From Himantopus leucocephalus (lineage: Eukaryota > Chordata > Aves > Charadriiformes > Recurvirostridae): a stretch of 64,000 nt of DNA. The notes beneath the pieces are model-generated. The model ran no database searches. It worked only from the letters and a program-made list of their open reading frames with translations, and had not been told where the DNA came from. The DNA lies in contig RSEF01000020.1 in NCBI GenBank assembly GCA_003993805.1, positions 6,781,276 through 6,845,275 on the forward strand. Reading direction: 5' to 3'. Numbering within the stretch: position 1 is the first letter of the stretch; each line of letters starts with the position of its first letter. Positions 25,881-39,311 of the stretch are shown here, piece after piece. A program made the translations under genes and the position numbers.

Positions 25881-28800
25881 CATTTAATATTTACCCCCAA
25901 TGTGTTTAAACAGAGAGCAGACAGAGCGACGTATGCTACAAATGTCACCTAATGTGGATATGATATGGTACATTAAGAGAATGGGTCATCTCTGGGCAAA
26001 CATCCATCCTCCTGGGCCAGCGATGGGACTATATTGTTGTAGAATTGATTTACCATACGAGTGTGGAGAGCTAGTGAGAAAACCAGACGTTTGTGGCCGT
26101 GCCATCCCCGCTTCTCATCCAGCCCGTCTGAGCCGGTGGAAGCATCCCCGTGCCTAGCCACCATGCCCCATGTCTGTCCTGCGTCGCGTGCGGGGGCCCA
26201 GCGGCAAAAAGGCTGCTCCCTTCGGCAAGGAGATTTTTTGCGAATGCGCCACAGTCGCACACCCCGAAGATGACGTGGAGTTCGTCAGTCCCGCCACCTT
26301 TGGTACGCCAGGGCGGGCAGGCTGCTGCCGCCGGTGGGCTAAAAGTTTGCGCTGGAAGCCACAGAGGTGATAGACCATGGGACATCTTTTTGCTGCTCTC
26401 GTATAAATCCAGTGCTATGATTTAAACAGTTGAGAATCCTATTGACTGAAATTAGCTTCAGCTGAAGGACATTTGATTTAAGAGATTCCTCCTTTCATTT
26501 TCAGATATATTATCCCATTTTAAATTACGGTTTTTATTACAAAAGCTTATTTTTACATTCATTGTAATTCTAATTGACTTTTTTTTTATCTTCAAGAGCT
26601 GCAAAGCACTGTACCAGTGATGAAAAATGTAATTTGCGATGAGCAGTTTTCCAGTTCCATCCTTCCAGTGTTTTGCCTCCTTTCTATCTGTTTTATATCG
26701 TGACCTCTGAACAATAGCCCGGAAAAAGGCAGATGCAGGGTTTTTTGTGCTGTTTATCCATTTTAAAGTCAGCGGGTCAAAGTTTGATGGCTTTAAAAGG
26801 AAGAAGCAGCAAGGGGACAGATCTGAGGGTGCTCAGGTGAAGGAAGTTTCTGGCTTTACCTTCACTCAAAGGTTTTTTCTTCTTCCTGATCCCTGACGTA
26901 GCAGCTGCACGAATAACACATTTAGAAGAGCAATGCAATAAAAAATTGTGAAGGGTGAAGACAATAGATTTCAAGGAAAACTACATGCAGAGTGAAAATG
27001 GGTCTAACAGCAGTAATAGCACTTCCCATTCTGCAGAGTGAATAAAAGGAAGGAGAGTGCACTACATCCGCTATTGACACTTTGAAGGTCTTTTTTTTTT
27101 CGAGGTACCTGTAAAGGCATTAATGGCACAGTTTTTTCCACAAGTGCAAGAAAAAGTAGCATTTAAAAAAAAAAAAAAAGGAAAGAAAAAGATAAACCCT
27201 GGTAACCATTATAATATTGTCTTTGTGGACTAGGCAGGTATCTTGTTGTGAGAGACTTGAAAAGGAACAACGAGAAAAGGACTTCAATAGTCTGCTAAAT
27301 AGCTGAGGTTTTATATTGCAGATAAGAGTTACATTTTCTTGCCTTTTTTCTCTCTTGAATAGATCTAGGATAAGCATTAAAGAAATGCTGAACTATTTGA
27401 AAACAATTCTGTTAGCTGGCAGGCAGGGATGGCAGCCAATTGGCACACAATGGCAGTAATTAGCTGTCCGGTCCTCTTCGGCTCACTTCACTGGATCCCT
27501 GTGGGGTATAAACACTTTGGTGCTGGGAGGAAAAACTCAGATCCTCCTAACCACCTCCCCACGCAGTGGGGCTGCGGGCTGGGCTGCCCGCCCGTGTCCC
27601 CGGGGTCTCGGCTCTTCTCCATCCTTGCCCGCGGCGAAGCGACGCTGAGGCTTTGCGAAGAGGGAAAGGGAAAGAAAACCTGGTGGCTTGTTCTCCTTAT
27701 GCAGCTAAAAACCACAGAGTTTGGGATCTTACGTCCTGCCTGGGTCCACTTGTGTTGGCCACGTTTTTCTGGCACGGTGAAGGGTTGACCTGAGTGAAAT
27801 GAACCTGAGCCACACGTTGCCACCTCCACTGTCCGTCATCTCACCCTTCTCCTGCAGATTGCCATCGTCACAGCTTCGTGTGTGGCTTGCATGGAGAACG
27901 GAGGGAGAGCAGGCACAGGAGGTGTAGCTGCATCAGCTGCCCAGGCTTGATTTCATTTTTGATGGCATTATTTGCAGCTACTAAGTATAAGAATGAAAAC
28001 TGATGTATTAACAGGTTCTTGAAGAAAGCAAGATCTGGTTGCCTTATGTTAGTGGAGACTTAAGCTCCCAGAGCGACTTCCGTGCGTCACAGGGAGCGCA
28101 GCCTCTGGGACGTGGGTGGCCCTTCGAAGAAGGAGGCTGTGGAGCAGGGACCCAGCGTTCCCTTTGGGTGAAGTTGTTTAAGGGGGGGAAAGTTTCTCAT
28201 GACTGAAGAACCATTCATCTCTCTCTGTCACCGTACTGAGCGAGATTAGCCAGGGCCTGGCCCGTCACTGCTGGTGCCTGAGGAGCTTGGCTGTGTGCTA
28301 CCAGATTTGCCCAGATTGGATTATGCGACCCAGTATTACTCACCCTCCCCAAACCAGTCCTGCGTGGCGCACTGCAGATGATGGCAGAGCGACTGCCACG
28401 GCCGGGGCTCCTGAACGGGCACCGCTGTGTCGCGCGGGTGGAACAGCCGCTCACGCACGGCTGCTCTGGTCATCTCTACCTGTTCGCTTCTCAGCACCTC
28501 TGCAGCTCTCTTTCCTCCGCCTTTATTTTATGGCCCTGAATAAAATAAAGGTGGAAATCTAATCCTGAAAATTCAGAATTTAGATCAAATATTTTCAGAA
28601 AGCATCAGTTTTCACACTTTCTGTGTTTTTTTCCTCTGATTGTGTGTGTGACTTCTGATAAACATGAGCTCAATCAGCATTCGTGATGGATCTTAAAGAA
28701 ACGGTTTGTAGTGGAGACCTGTCACAGTATTTACAGCACTCACCGATTTCTCTCTTACAAATTAGAACACGCAATAGGATAAAATTTTATTCCTCTTACT

Positions 28801-28898
28801 GGCAGCCGGGGAGGTTCTCCACAGCAGAAGAGGGGAGGTGAGGCGTTAGGACACACCACCACGCTCTGACACACACAGCTTGGCCTCGCGCCGCGTGA

Positions 28899-29309
<411 letters not shown>

Positions 29310-29828
29310 TAGGTGGATTTTGGTGCCCTAGGCCAGCTTCCTGGGGAGAGACTATAAATCAACCCATCAACACTCTTCTTTGAACAATATTTTTGTTATT
29401 TCAGTCATTAAAATTGTCTGTTTTCCCATTCCCCATCAGAGATGTTGGTGAAACCAGCTAGCAGCTGCCTCCCTCCCCGGACCTGTGGCTGCAGGCACTT
29501 GCCTTGGCTTGCTTGAGCCTAGAGCTTCTCTGGGCTTCCCCTGCATTTACTTAATCATCTCTAATGTGCCTTTAATTTCTTTTAATTTCTGGACGTAGTT
29601 TGTGAGAAACGTCTAAATAGATTTGGGGATTTTCTTTTTCACCACGAAGCAAATGGTGGCAAAGCTTTGCTTGGTGACAGAGCCCTAAGCCACACTCTGC
29701 CTGAACGCGTCAGCTTTTCTGCGGTGGCTTCTTCTTACAGACACCGATGCTGATGTTGCACGAAAACTTGCCTGGCCTGCACTCCTGGGGTGTGCTGTCC
29801 CTCTGCTACAGATGGATTTCCTCAGCTA

Positions 29829-30093
29829 AAATAGCAGAGTTTTGTCTCTCATGTCTAAGTTGCTGGGTTTTTATTCCTACCTAACGCAAGTAAAGAGCCC
29901 ACAACACTCTCAAATATGATGTTCATGCAAATTATGTGACTCTGCATCGTATACTGGCTTNGAAATAGCAGAGTTTTGTCTCTCATGTCTAAGTTGCTGG
30001 TTTTTTATTCCTACCTAACGCAAGTAAAGAGCCACAACACTCTCAAATGTGATGTTCATGCAAATTATGTGACTCTGCATCGTATACTGGCTT
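29829..30093. repeat. 132-bp near-identical duplication around single N (assembly artefact)
   Basis: Copies 29829-29960 and 29962-30093 flank the N at 29961. They differ by about two substitutions and a one-base indel. Both copies end at the same CTGGCTT, abutting the N in copy 1. This is the unmerged-overlap pattern seen at the other single-N gaps. Confidence 0.85.
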
Positions 30094-30124
30094 TATTCTT
30101 GCTGGCTTAAATGGGCTGTGTGGT

Positions 30125-30312
30125 TCCTGGGTCTGTGCGGGGCCGCTGTGTGCACGGTTGGTGGCAGCGAGTCCCGGGCGCCGTGGTCGGGGCTGGTGCT
30201 TAAGCAGCAGAGGAGCGCGCGGCAGCACCTCCTGCCCCGGGGGTCCCGGTGGCGTCCGAAGGCGAGCGGGTGAGCCTGGCGAGAGCCGCTGCGGCGAGCC
30301 GAGGCAGGGACC
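30125..30312. other. Intronic CpG-dense island
   Basis: About 22 CpG dinucleotides are visible in roughly 185 bp of GC-rich sequence, in an otherwise AT-rich intron. It could be a small CpG island (alternative or antisense promoter) or a GC-rich insertion. No TATA box or coding exon is recognised in it. Confidence 0.6.
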
Positions 30313-31130
30313 CTGCCCAAAACTTACTCAATGGAAAAATCCTTGCAATTAGCATTTCTTTTTTCTTTTCACTGACAAGTTATTTATAAATATTGCTCCT
30401 AGAGATTCAATCATCCCCATCTGAGCACAGAACAGTTTTACCGGTAGACCAAAGTACTGTTATAAGCATTCAAACTAGCTGAAGTGTCTGGTTTCAGGCA
30501 ACTACACTGTAGGCTTAAATATTTTAGAAAGGATTCGTTAAAAATAACAGGAAAGGAAGAGCAGCAAAACACCATTACCTACATGAATACATTTTTAATG
30601 AAATATTACCTGGTCTCATTCCTTGATAGAAACCGATTCTGTTGGGATTTTTCACAAGCAGAAAGAACATAATTACTTTGAAAGGCCTACATGCATAAAT
30701 GCAATGCACATTTTAATGTTTTTACTTCTGTACAAATGTAATTGCAATAATCTGTCTACCAAGACTGTGTCTTTACATTATATTATGTATTTCATCAAAA
30801 AGTTATGCACATATCTGTGCACACACAAACCGAAGCCAATTTTTGATCCCAAAGATTTAGACACCGTATAAAATATTCAGAAAGTATTTAAGTATTTGAT
30901 TTAACTTCTGTTTTAAGATACACTCTTAGGAGGTCAATTGATGAGCTACTCAGAGGTCAGGTTCATCTGTAATTTAGACAGGTAGAGGTGCTGCATAGCC
31001 GAGGATATGATTTGCCATCAAACTTTGGCTGAAATAGGATTAGACCCCTCGACTTGTTTGTACATTGGATGAGTAGATGATCTGAACGCAAAGCTCTTGG
31101 TTTCACGCTGTGCCTTTCCATTTGTCACAG

Positions 31131-31295
31131 GATTACGATTTAAGCCAGCTCCAGCAGCCAGAGACCATGGATCACGTGCTGAACAAGACACCTGGAGTCA
31201 GAAGGGTGGATGAACGTCCTATCGGTGCTGAACCGCAGTACCCTATAAGACCAGTAATCCCACATCCAGGGGATATTGGTGACTTCATTAATGAG
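31131..31295 (+). CDS. CDH4: R-cadherin exon: cytoplasmic linker (residues 398-452)
   Basis: This 165-nt exon (55 codons, phase 0 at both ends) lies between acceptor TTTGTCACAG and donor GTATGT. It begins [14 protein letters not shown], which finishes the p120-catenin-binding core. It continues through the paralogue-variable block [20 protein letters not shown], and ends with [20 protein letters not shown] plus E, the conserved lead-in to the beta-catenin-binding region. The [20 protein letters not shown] part is characteristic of CDH4; CDH2 has IRR(L/M)DERPIHAEPQYPVRS. Probably exon 15 of 16. Confidence 0.98.
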
Positions 31296-33077
<1,782 letters not shown>

Positions 33078-33095
33078 ACTGACCTCACGTTATTT

Positions 33096-33139
33096 AAAAA
33101 AAAAAAAAAAAAANNNNNNNNNNNNNNNNNNNNNNNNNN
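33096..33139. other. A-run followed by 26-N assembly gap
   Basis: Eighteen A residues (33096-33113) run directly into 26 Ns (33114-33139), 19 bp after the CDH4 stop codon. The gap probably reflects failed sequencing through the homopolymer. Confidence 0.9.
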
Positions 33140-33143
33140 GGAA

Positions 33144-33149
33144 AATAAA
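33144..33149 (+). promoter_or_regulatory. AATAAA hexamer, possible proximal poly(A) signal
   Basis: AATAAA lies 67 nt after the CDH4 stop, just beyond the A-run and gap. It would give an extremely short 3' UTR. The adjacent genomic A-run could also mimic an mRNA 3' end by internal priming. Confidence 0.3.
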
Positions 33150-33510
33150 AACAGTTTAGAAAAAAAAACAAACCCACAGACGACAACATTAACAAAAAGA
33201 GCCGATGCAGAAGCAAGAACTGTACAGATGTGGCAGCTTTTTTAATTAATATCCCCTGCTGACTGTATTGTTATTTTTAGTGGTGATATAGGAGGTTTCT
33301 TTTGTTTTCCTTTTTTTTTCTTTTCTGATTTTTTTTTAGAATATTGAGCTGTCTCGCATGAACACTTGTCTCTGCTGCAGGTTTTTTTTTGTTGTTTTGT
33401 TTTTTTAATGTCAGCTGGGATATTGCTCGTTTATCTGCTTTATGACTAAAGAGAGTGAAAGGCACTCTGTCTTAACTTGAATTTCTTAGAACAGAAGCAC
33501 TGTTTTTAAA

Positions 33511-33530
33511 ATATATATATATATATATAT
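33511..33530. repeat. (TA)n dinucleotide microsatellite
   Basis: About ten AT units in the presumed CDH4 3' UTR. Confidence 0.9.
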
Positions 33531-33691
33531 TTGAAAGTGCCTTTTGGTGCATGTATCAGATTCCCTTCAATCTCAGGAGTGATGAAAACAAACATACAAC
33601 CATCCTGGGCAGCACTCCCTGTGACCCTAAGCCAGTTCTAGCTGGGAAGGAGTTAACAAAAAGGAACTGTGGAGATTGTTTCTTTTTTGCC

Positions 33692-33715
33692 TTTTTTTTT
33701 TTTTTTTTTTTTTTN
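33692..33715. other. T homopolymer ending in a single-N gap
   Basis: A T-run of about 23 bases ends in N at 33715, followed by a G-rich stretch. This is probably an unresolved homopolymer rather than an overlap duplication, since no flanking copy is visible. Confidence 0.85.
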
Positions 33716-34049
33716 GAGGATGGTGGGGGGGGAGGGTGTTTTGAGTCGAAATCTTAACAGCCATCTTTAAGCCTCAGCAGGTGGTGAAGTAGTCATCATG
33801 TTGTATATAATTCAGTGTTATCAGATGCAAAATACTGACCGGGGGCTCTGCTGCCACCCGGTCACACTCAATGTAGCTGCATAGAACTATAGCATTGATA
33901 AAGCCTTTGGTTATTGCGACAGAAATCTCCGACAGCCCTTGCCTAAACCCTGCAGAGTAAATTGTGAAATGACCAAAGGCCCGTTTGTTTGTTTTTATGC
34001 TATCGGCGTGTTCTGGCTCGCAGGACCCGGTGAGTGATGTAGATGATAC

Positions 34050-34180
34050 CAGTTGGGTTCGGCGGTGGTGTCCCGCGTCTCGGAGGACGCCGGCTGGCAG
34101 AGCGCCGCGCTGTCTCCTGGCGCACGGAGGGGTTCGTGTGGCGGCTCCGCGCGGGGCCGGGGCAGCGCCGAGGGCAGGAG
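34050..34180. other. CpG-dense patch in presumed 3' UTR
   Basis: Around 20 CpGs occur within about 130 bp of GC-rich DNA, sharply bounded by AT-rich sequence. No exon was recognised. Confidence 0.55.
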
Positions 34181-35194
34181 GGGTTTATCAGCACTTTTGC
34201 CGTCCGTAAGTATGGAGGTAGTCTAGTACGATATTAATGCCTTGGAGCGTCAGTAGCCAAAGCCCAACAACATCACGTAACTCAGCTAATGTGTGTCCTT
34301 TCTATTTGATGGGTAGGCGCTGCTGCCTGTAGTAAATGTTTTTTTTTGAGAAGAAGTGCAAGGAGGGCCTGTTCAGTATCTTGTGGTTAATATGCTCAAG
34401 CGTTGCCAAGTAAGCAAGAGGTTTTGCAGCATCCAGGCGTTAATTCAACATCAGTATTATAAATGGTAGCATACTACCTAGTTTATATGTAGGGTCAGTT
34501 TAACCAATAACAAATAGTTATTAGCCTTTTTTATTACATCTTTCCTTTACTGATTTGGACTAGTGGGTTTATGTCTAATGTTTGTAAAATGATTTAGACT
34601 GCATGGATGTGTAATATAAACCACATTTAATGGATTATGAGCCACTTAATTAATGTGCTATGAAATCTTGGATTACCTGTGTTTTATATTCTGCAGACGA
34701 TTTTGCAGTGGGTTCGCTAAAACTTGTAAAAGTGCTTAGATATATTTTCATTTAAATCCAAGAACGTGCACAGTATTGGAAGGTGATTATCCAGGGGATA
34801 ATCGTGCTTTTTTTGATATCTCGATTAATTCTCAAGTTGAATGCTAAGAGTTAAAGGGGGGGCGGGGGGAGCGAGCACGTGCACGCGAGAGAGGGGGAGA
34901 ATGAGAGGACGAGCGCTTGCGGTGATGAGTGGACGTCGTTTCAGAGGGTATACTAGGCTGCAAGATCGTCTCTAGATTTTTGAAATGCTCCTAGTGCATT
35001 TTATATTTCATTGTATCATATTTTCTATAAAATGCAATTTCTGTAAATTAATGAGCATTTGAAATGTGTCTTGTATGAAGTGGAATGTGGTAAAGGTCTG
35101 CCCGAGGGGACTCCAGCGTTACCGGTATGTTACTCGTTTCCAAGGATGCGATCTTTCTCTTTTGTCTTGGTCGGTCAGTCGGTGGGTCGGTTTG

Positions 35195-36110
35195 TCCTTT
35201 CACGGCACGCAGAGCGGACGCACGCTCACCCAAGTTTCTTGAGGAGCGCAGGAGGCGATGGCTCGGCCCTGGGGAGAGGGACGGCGGCGATGGCAGCGGC
35301 GAGGTGAGGAGGGTGCTCTGCGGGCACGGGCCGGCAGCACGTGCCTCGGCCGGGATGCAGCGCAGTGCCTGGCAAACTGCCAGCACCCGACGCCTTTCCA
35401 AATTCCTGTGCCACAACTGGGAACGCAGTCGGTTCCTGTGACCGCTATGAAAGTCTTAGTTTGCTTCTGCCATGTACTGTCCACCTCCCCGTGACCGCCT
35501 CCGGCAAAACTCATCCCCCCGGTGCTGCAGCCGCCTGCCACGGCATGGCCGCAGCCTCTCCTCCAACCCATGCGCACTCTCCATTCTCCCCCTTTTCTCT
35601 TGGAAAAGCCACAGGCTGGAGTATTTCACCATCTGGGCTTTGCACCTCCGCAGGGGCTGCCCGGTCACAGCAGAAGCAGTGACTAATAAAAACGCCCTTG
35701 GTGATTCTGGCTGATGACCGCCCGTCACTGGTTTGTGTCCGTCACCATAACCTCATTACTGACTCAGGAGAAGGATGCGGCTCACGGGATGGCACGATTC
35801 CCGCAGCACTGGGGTCTCTGCCCGTCGGGTTGTTGCCGCTGCCTGCTGGCTCCCGCCCGGCTCGTGGGGTGCGTCTGCGACGCCGGCCAAGGCTGCGCTG
35901 CCAGCCGTGCCCTGCCGACTGCCCGGCACCAGAGCAGGAGCTAAACCCCAGCTCCTCGGTGCTTGGTGGCGGCTGCGGCTCTGGCCGGCGTGCTGGGTGT
36001 CAGGTGGGGAAGGGGTCGGCCGCGGTGCAGGATGGCATCGCCCTGCCAGCACCGGGCACGGGCAGTGCCGTGGAAGGAGCCGCTCGGCCGGGAAGGGGCT
36101 GTCAGACTTC
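35195..36110. other. CpG-rich region in presumed 3' UTR, possible promoter
   Basis: This is a GC- and CpG-rich stretch of about 0.9 kb. It includes ATGGCAGCGGCGAGGTGAGG at 35290-35309, which looks like a start codon with a short Ala-rich beginning followed by a splice donor (GTGAGG from 35304). That arrangement is common in first exons of CpG-island genes. No downstream exon was identified, so this may be only GC-rich UTR. Confidence 0.35.
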
Positions 36111-36346
36111 AGCTCGTCTGAACATTTCAGGTTTTTAAGAACATTTATGCAACCTAAGTCAAAGAAAACTGTTGGAGTGATTAAAAATAAACCAACCTGT
36201 TTCCATTGGAGACTTTTTTTTTAAATCAGCGGATATTTTTTCTGCAGCATTTGCAATCCAGCCGTTCCAACCCCACAAGCCTATAAATCAAACCAACCCA
36301 TTTGTTGTCTTTTGACCCAGTTCTGCTCAGTTTCCCTCTGCAGGAC

Positions 36347-36373
36347 CTCCTCCTCCTCCTCCTCCTCCTCCTC
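36347..36373. repeat. (CTC)n trinucleotide microsatellite
   Basis: About nine CTC/TCC units in the presumed CDH4 3' UTR. Confidence 0.9.
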
Positions 36374-38345
36374 CCTGCATCCTCCACCACTGAGCTTTGC
36401 AGTTTTTTAAGTAGCAGCAGCATCAGACCCCTTCCCCCACGGCGGGGCAGGCGGAAGGTAAGCGAGGAGCATATCGAGCAATGAAAACTTTTTGCAAACC
36501 TTTTTGCTTGTCAATATTACTTGTGGTTTGTAACCCAGCTGAGAATACTTAGATTGATCTGAGAGGGGCCACTGAAGAGCCATAGATCTGTCCCCTGCTC
36601 TGACCCTCGTGGACGTGACGTGGCGTTGCCGTCCGCAGCTGGAGGTGACGGTGGCTGACACGGACCGGGGCAGGGAAACGGCAGCTTGGGCTCAGCGTTC
36701 TGCTGCTGGTTTGTCTTACAGGCCACAGAGGTGCTTAATGCATTGAGACCAGAAAGCTCATTCTCTGACTAATCTAAACTAAAGAATTAAACTAATTAAA
36801 GAAGTGGTGTCCGCGCATTCAAGTCCCCACCTTTTGCATGCCAAAAAGTGCGCACGTTTTGCACGCCTTTGGGAAGAAGCTGCTTTCGGGCAGGTGGAGG
36901 GAACCCTGTCCCCAAAATACCACTGTCACCCCGTTACCCCTGTACCCCGTCACGCTGCCAGGGGACACCACCGCAGCTCTCCACGTTGTCCGGGGGACAG
37001 GGAGCTCCCAGGGCGTGGGGCACGCCAGACACCCCCATGGCCTCCCTCCCTCCTGGGTGCGAGGCTTGCGCGTCCCCGAGCGGGGGACCGTGTGGGTCCG
37101 ATGGCACCGCTGTGCCCACGGCCGCCTCTGGCAGAGCCCGGCCCCGCCGCCGTGGCACGGCCCTCGTCGGTCTGGTTATTATATAGCCTGGGAACGGGGA
37201 GAAGCATCACTCACAGAAATGCTTCGCAAGGCCGCGAGGAGATACAGCAGGTAATTAATGACAGTAAATTGGCAAGTCTGCTCTAGGTGTCCCATGTGCT
37301 GGTCATAGCTCTGCCTCTGGTTTTGCGTTTTCTTCTGGGTTTGTATTTTCTTTTCCTTTTTTTTTCTTTCCCTTTGTTGTTGGGCCAGGCGATGCCGTCG
37401 GTGCTTGTAAGACGGTGGTGGGGAGTTTGCCTCTTTCAAGGGGTTTTTAGGGACAGTCAGGTCTGCATCCAGCCTCCAGGAGTAAGTGGGACGTAGGAGA
37501 GGGCTGTCCCGCCTGCAGCTGCTCCGCACAGGGTAGGCGGTCGGGCATTGGAGAATGGCGATGGGCAGGGCAGGGTCTGTGCAACACGAGATGCCAAGAT
37601 TGCAACTTTGTTTAGTCTCAAAAAAAACATATTCAAGGTAAAAAGGTAAAATAAGGGACTTTTATTTGTGATGTCTTTTGGAGCTCTTCATTGTAAGTGT
37701 GAAAAAAAAAAATGTTGGGGGGGGGGAATGCCGTATAACGATGAATGCGTATGTTTAAAACAGCAGCTAGCCAACGTAGGTGTCTCCCACGCAAAGTTGA
37801 CTCAGTTTCATGGGGAAAATAAAAGTTCTCTCCAGTACACACCAACCCCATATACAACTGCTCACACAATGTGTACATAATGTAGTTAGTGCTTGAAGCT
37901 ACAAATCAAATAGGGAAAAAAAACCCCGACAATATATAGGTGTATAATTGGAGCACTTTCTCTTTCTTTTTTTTAATTTTAATTCTGGTTTTGCATGTTT
38001 CCTTTTACGATGGAGAAGCTGTGTAGCAGCCCGCATGACTGTGGTTGTTCTCAAGGAAGACTTCTGCTGTTCTGCTGTATTCACGCTGAAGCGCAAAAGC
38101 AGTTTGCGTCCGTTAACCCAGTTCAAAAACCTTTTTTTGTAACCGTCAACAGCACAAATATTTTGTATTGTTGTTTGTACCATTTTTGTACCAAAAACAA
38201 AAGAGGAAAAAAAAAAAGGAAGAAAGTAAATGTTTTCAATGTGTTTTTAGTGCCACTGCAATCTTGGTTTCCAAACTGAGTAACAGCTTTGCTGATTTAT
38301 TGTGTATCAAAGCTGAACTGGCGCACTGACGCCTGGCTCCAGTGT

Positions 38346-38357
38346 AATAAAAATAAA
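38346..38357 (+). terminator. CDH4: Twin AATAAA poly(A) signals, probable distal end of CDH4 mRNA
   Basis: AATAAA at 38346-38351 is immediately followed by AATAAA at 38352-38357. A T-rich tract (38385-38415) lies downstream as a possible GU/U-rich element, putting cleavage at about 38370-38380. No stronger signal lies between here and the LTR. Confidence 0.5.
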
Positions 38358-38380
38358 GTCCCCCTTTTGAATAGTCTCAC

Positions 38381-38791
38381 TTGCCTTTTTTTTTTTTTAT
38401 TATTATTTTTTATTTCATTTTCCTCCCCCCTCCGTGCACCCCCCAGCTCATTTCGCAGACTTTTACCCTTGCAGCGAGCTGGTAAACAGTGGCCTGGTTG
38501 CAGGTGTGGGTCCATGTACACAGGCATCGACGGGGTTTTGGGGGATCCCGGGTGTTTCTGCGCTTGGCTGGTGGTGGGAAATTCACGTCCGTTACAGCAA
38601 GACGCATGGCTCGCCCCCAGCCCGCACGGCGGTTTCGGCAGCGAGGCGGCGGGGGTGCGGGTTCCTCCCGCAGCCCGGGGCGCACGCGCTTGTGCCGCAC
38701 TAAACTGTTGGTGCAAATCAGTCGGGTGGTGATTGTGTCCCTGCGACAGAAGATCTTTGTGCTTTAGCACAATTCAGGCACATTCAGGGGG
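38381..38791. other. Intergenic spacer between CDH4 and the LTR
   Basis: A T-rich tract (38385-38425) is followed by moderately GC-rich sequence with a CpG-dense patch at about 38620-38700. No gene was recognised; the overlapping open frames in several registers are a by-product of GC-richness. Confidence 0.6.
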
Positions 38792-39311
38792 TGTCGTGGT
38801 TTAACCCGAGCCGGCAGTGGGAACCACGCAGCCGCTCGCACGGTTCTCCCCCTTCCCCAGAAGAGCAGGGAGAAGAGGGAGAAAAGGAGGGGAAAGGGAA
38901 AGGAAAAAAACTCGTGGGTTGAGATGAAGACAGTTTAATAGAACAATAACAGAACAGGAAAATAACAATAACAATAATGGTAAAAGAAGATACAAGACAA
39001 GTCACTCTCACCACCTGGTAAATTGGGGAATTGGCACCATCCCGAGCAGTGATTGTGAGTACCCCCCAGCTAACCCCATTTATATACCAACCATGATGTC
39101 TGTGCTATGGAATACTCCACTGGTCATTCCAGCCGTCTATCTACACTCCTTAGCAGCTTCTATGGGAAGCTGAAAAAAGTCCTTGAAAAATATAAACACC
39201 AACTGGCAACAACTAAACCAATATGCGTTACTGCCATTCTTGTCATACCAAATCTGAAACACTGCAACCACTAGAAAAAAAAAACTATTTATGCCAGCTG
39301 AAACCAGGAGA
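38792..39311 (-). mobile_element. Solo LTR of an avian endogenous retrovirus (ERVL-like family)
   Basis: The + strand starts TGTCGTGGTTTAACCC and ends CCAGCTGAAACCAGGA. In reverse this is the TGTCCTGGTTTCAGCTGG-type LTR beginning that is very common in neoavian birds. Read on the minus strand, a TATA box (TATATAAA, complement of 39079-39086) is followed by an ATTAAA poly(A) signal (complement of 38934-38939) about 145 bp later, as in a U3-R-U5 layout. No gag, pol or env sequence flanks it, so it is a solo LTR left by recombination. No target-site duplication is evident and the terminal CA appears mutated to GA, both signs of age. The family name (TguERVL2/TguLTR-like) is from memory and uncertain. 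Confidence 0.88.

Larger units (their letters stand above)
33078..38380 (+). other. CDH4: Probable CDH4 3' UTR (about 5.3 kb)
   Basis: No exon or coding similarity follows the TAA until the downstream LTR. The region has long U-rich/AT-rich stretches typical of a vertebrate 3' UTR, ATTTA elements, and Pumilio-type TGTANATA sites at 33802-33809 and 37872-37879. AATAAA hexamers occur at 33144, 35685, 36186, 37818, 38346 and 38352. The last two lie back to back and are followed within 30-60 nt by T-rich sequence, so they are the best candidate for the distal poly(A) signal. The extent is inference; shorter isoforms could end at an earlier hexamer. CpG-dense patches (34050-34180, about 35195-36110) inside it are unusual for a UTR. 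Confidence 0.55.
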
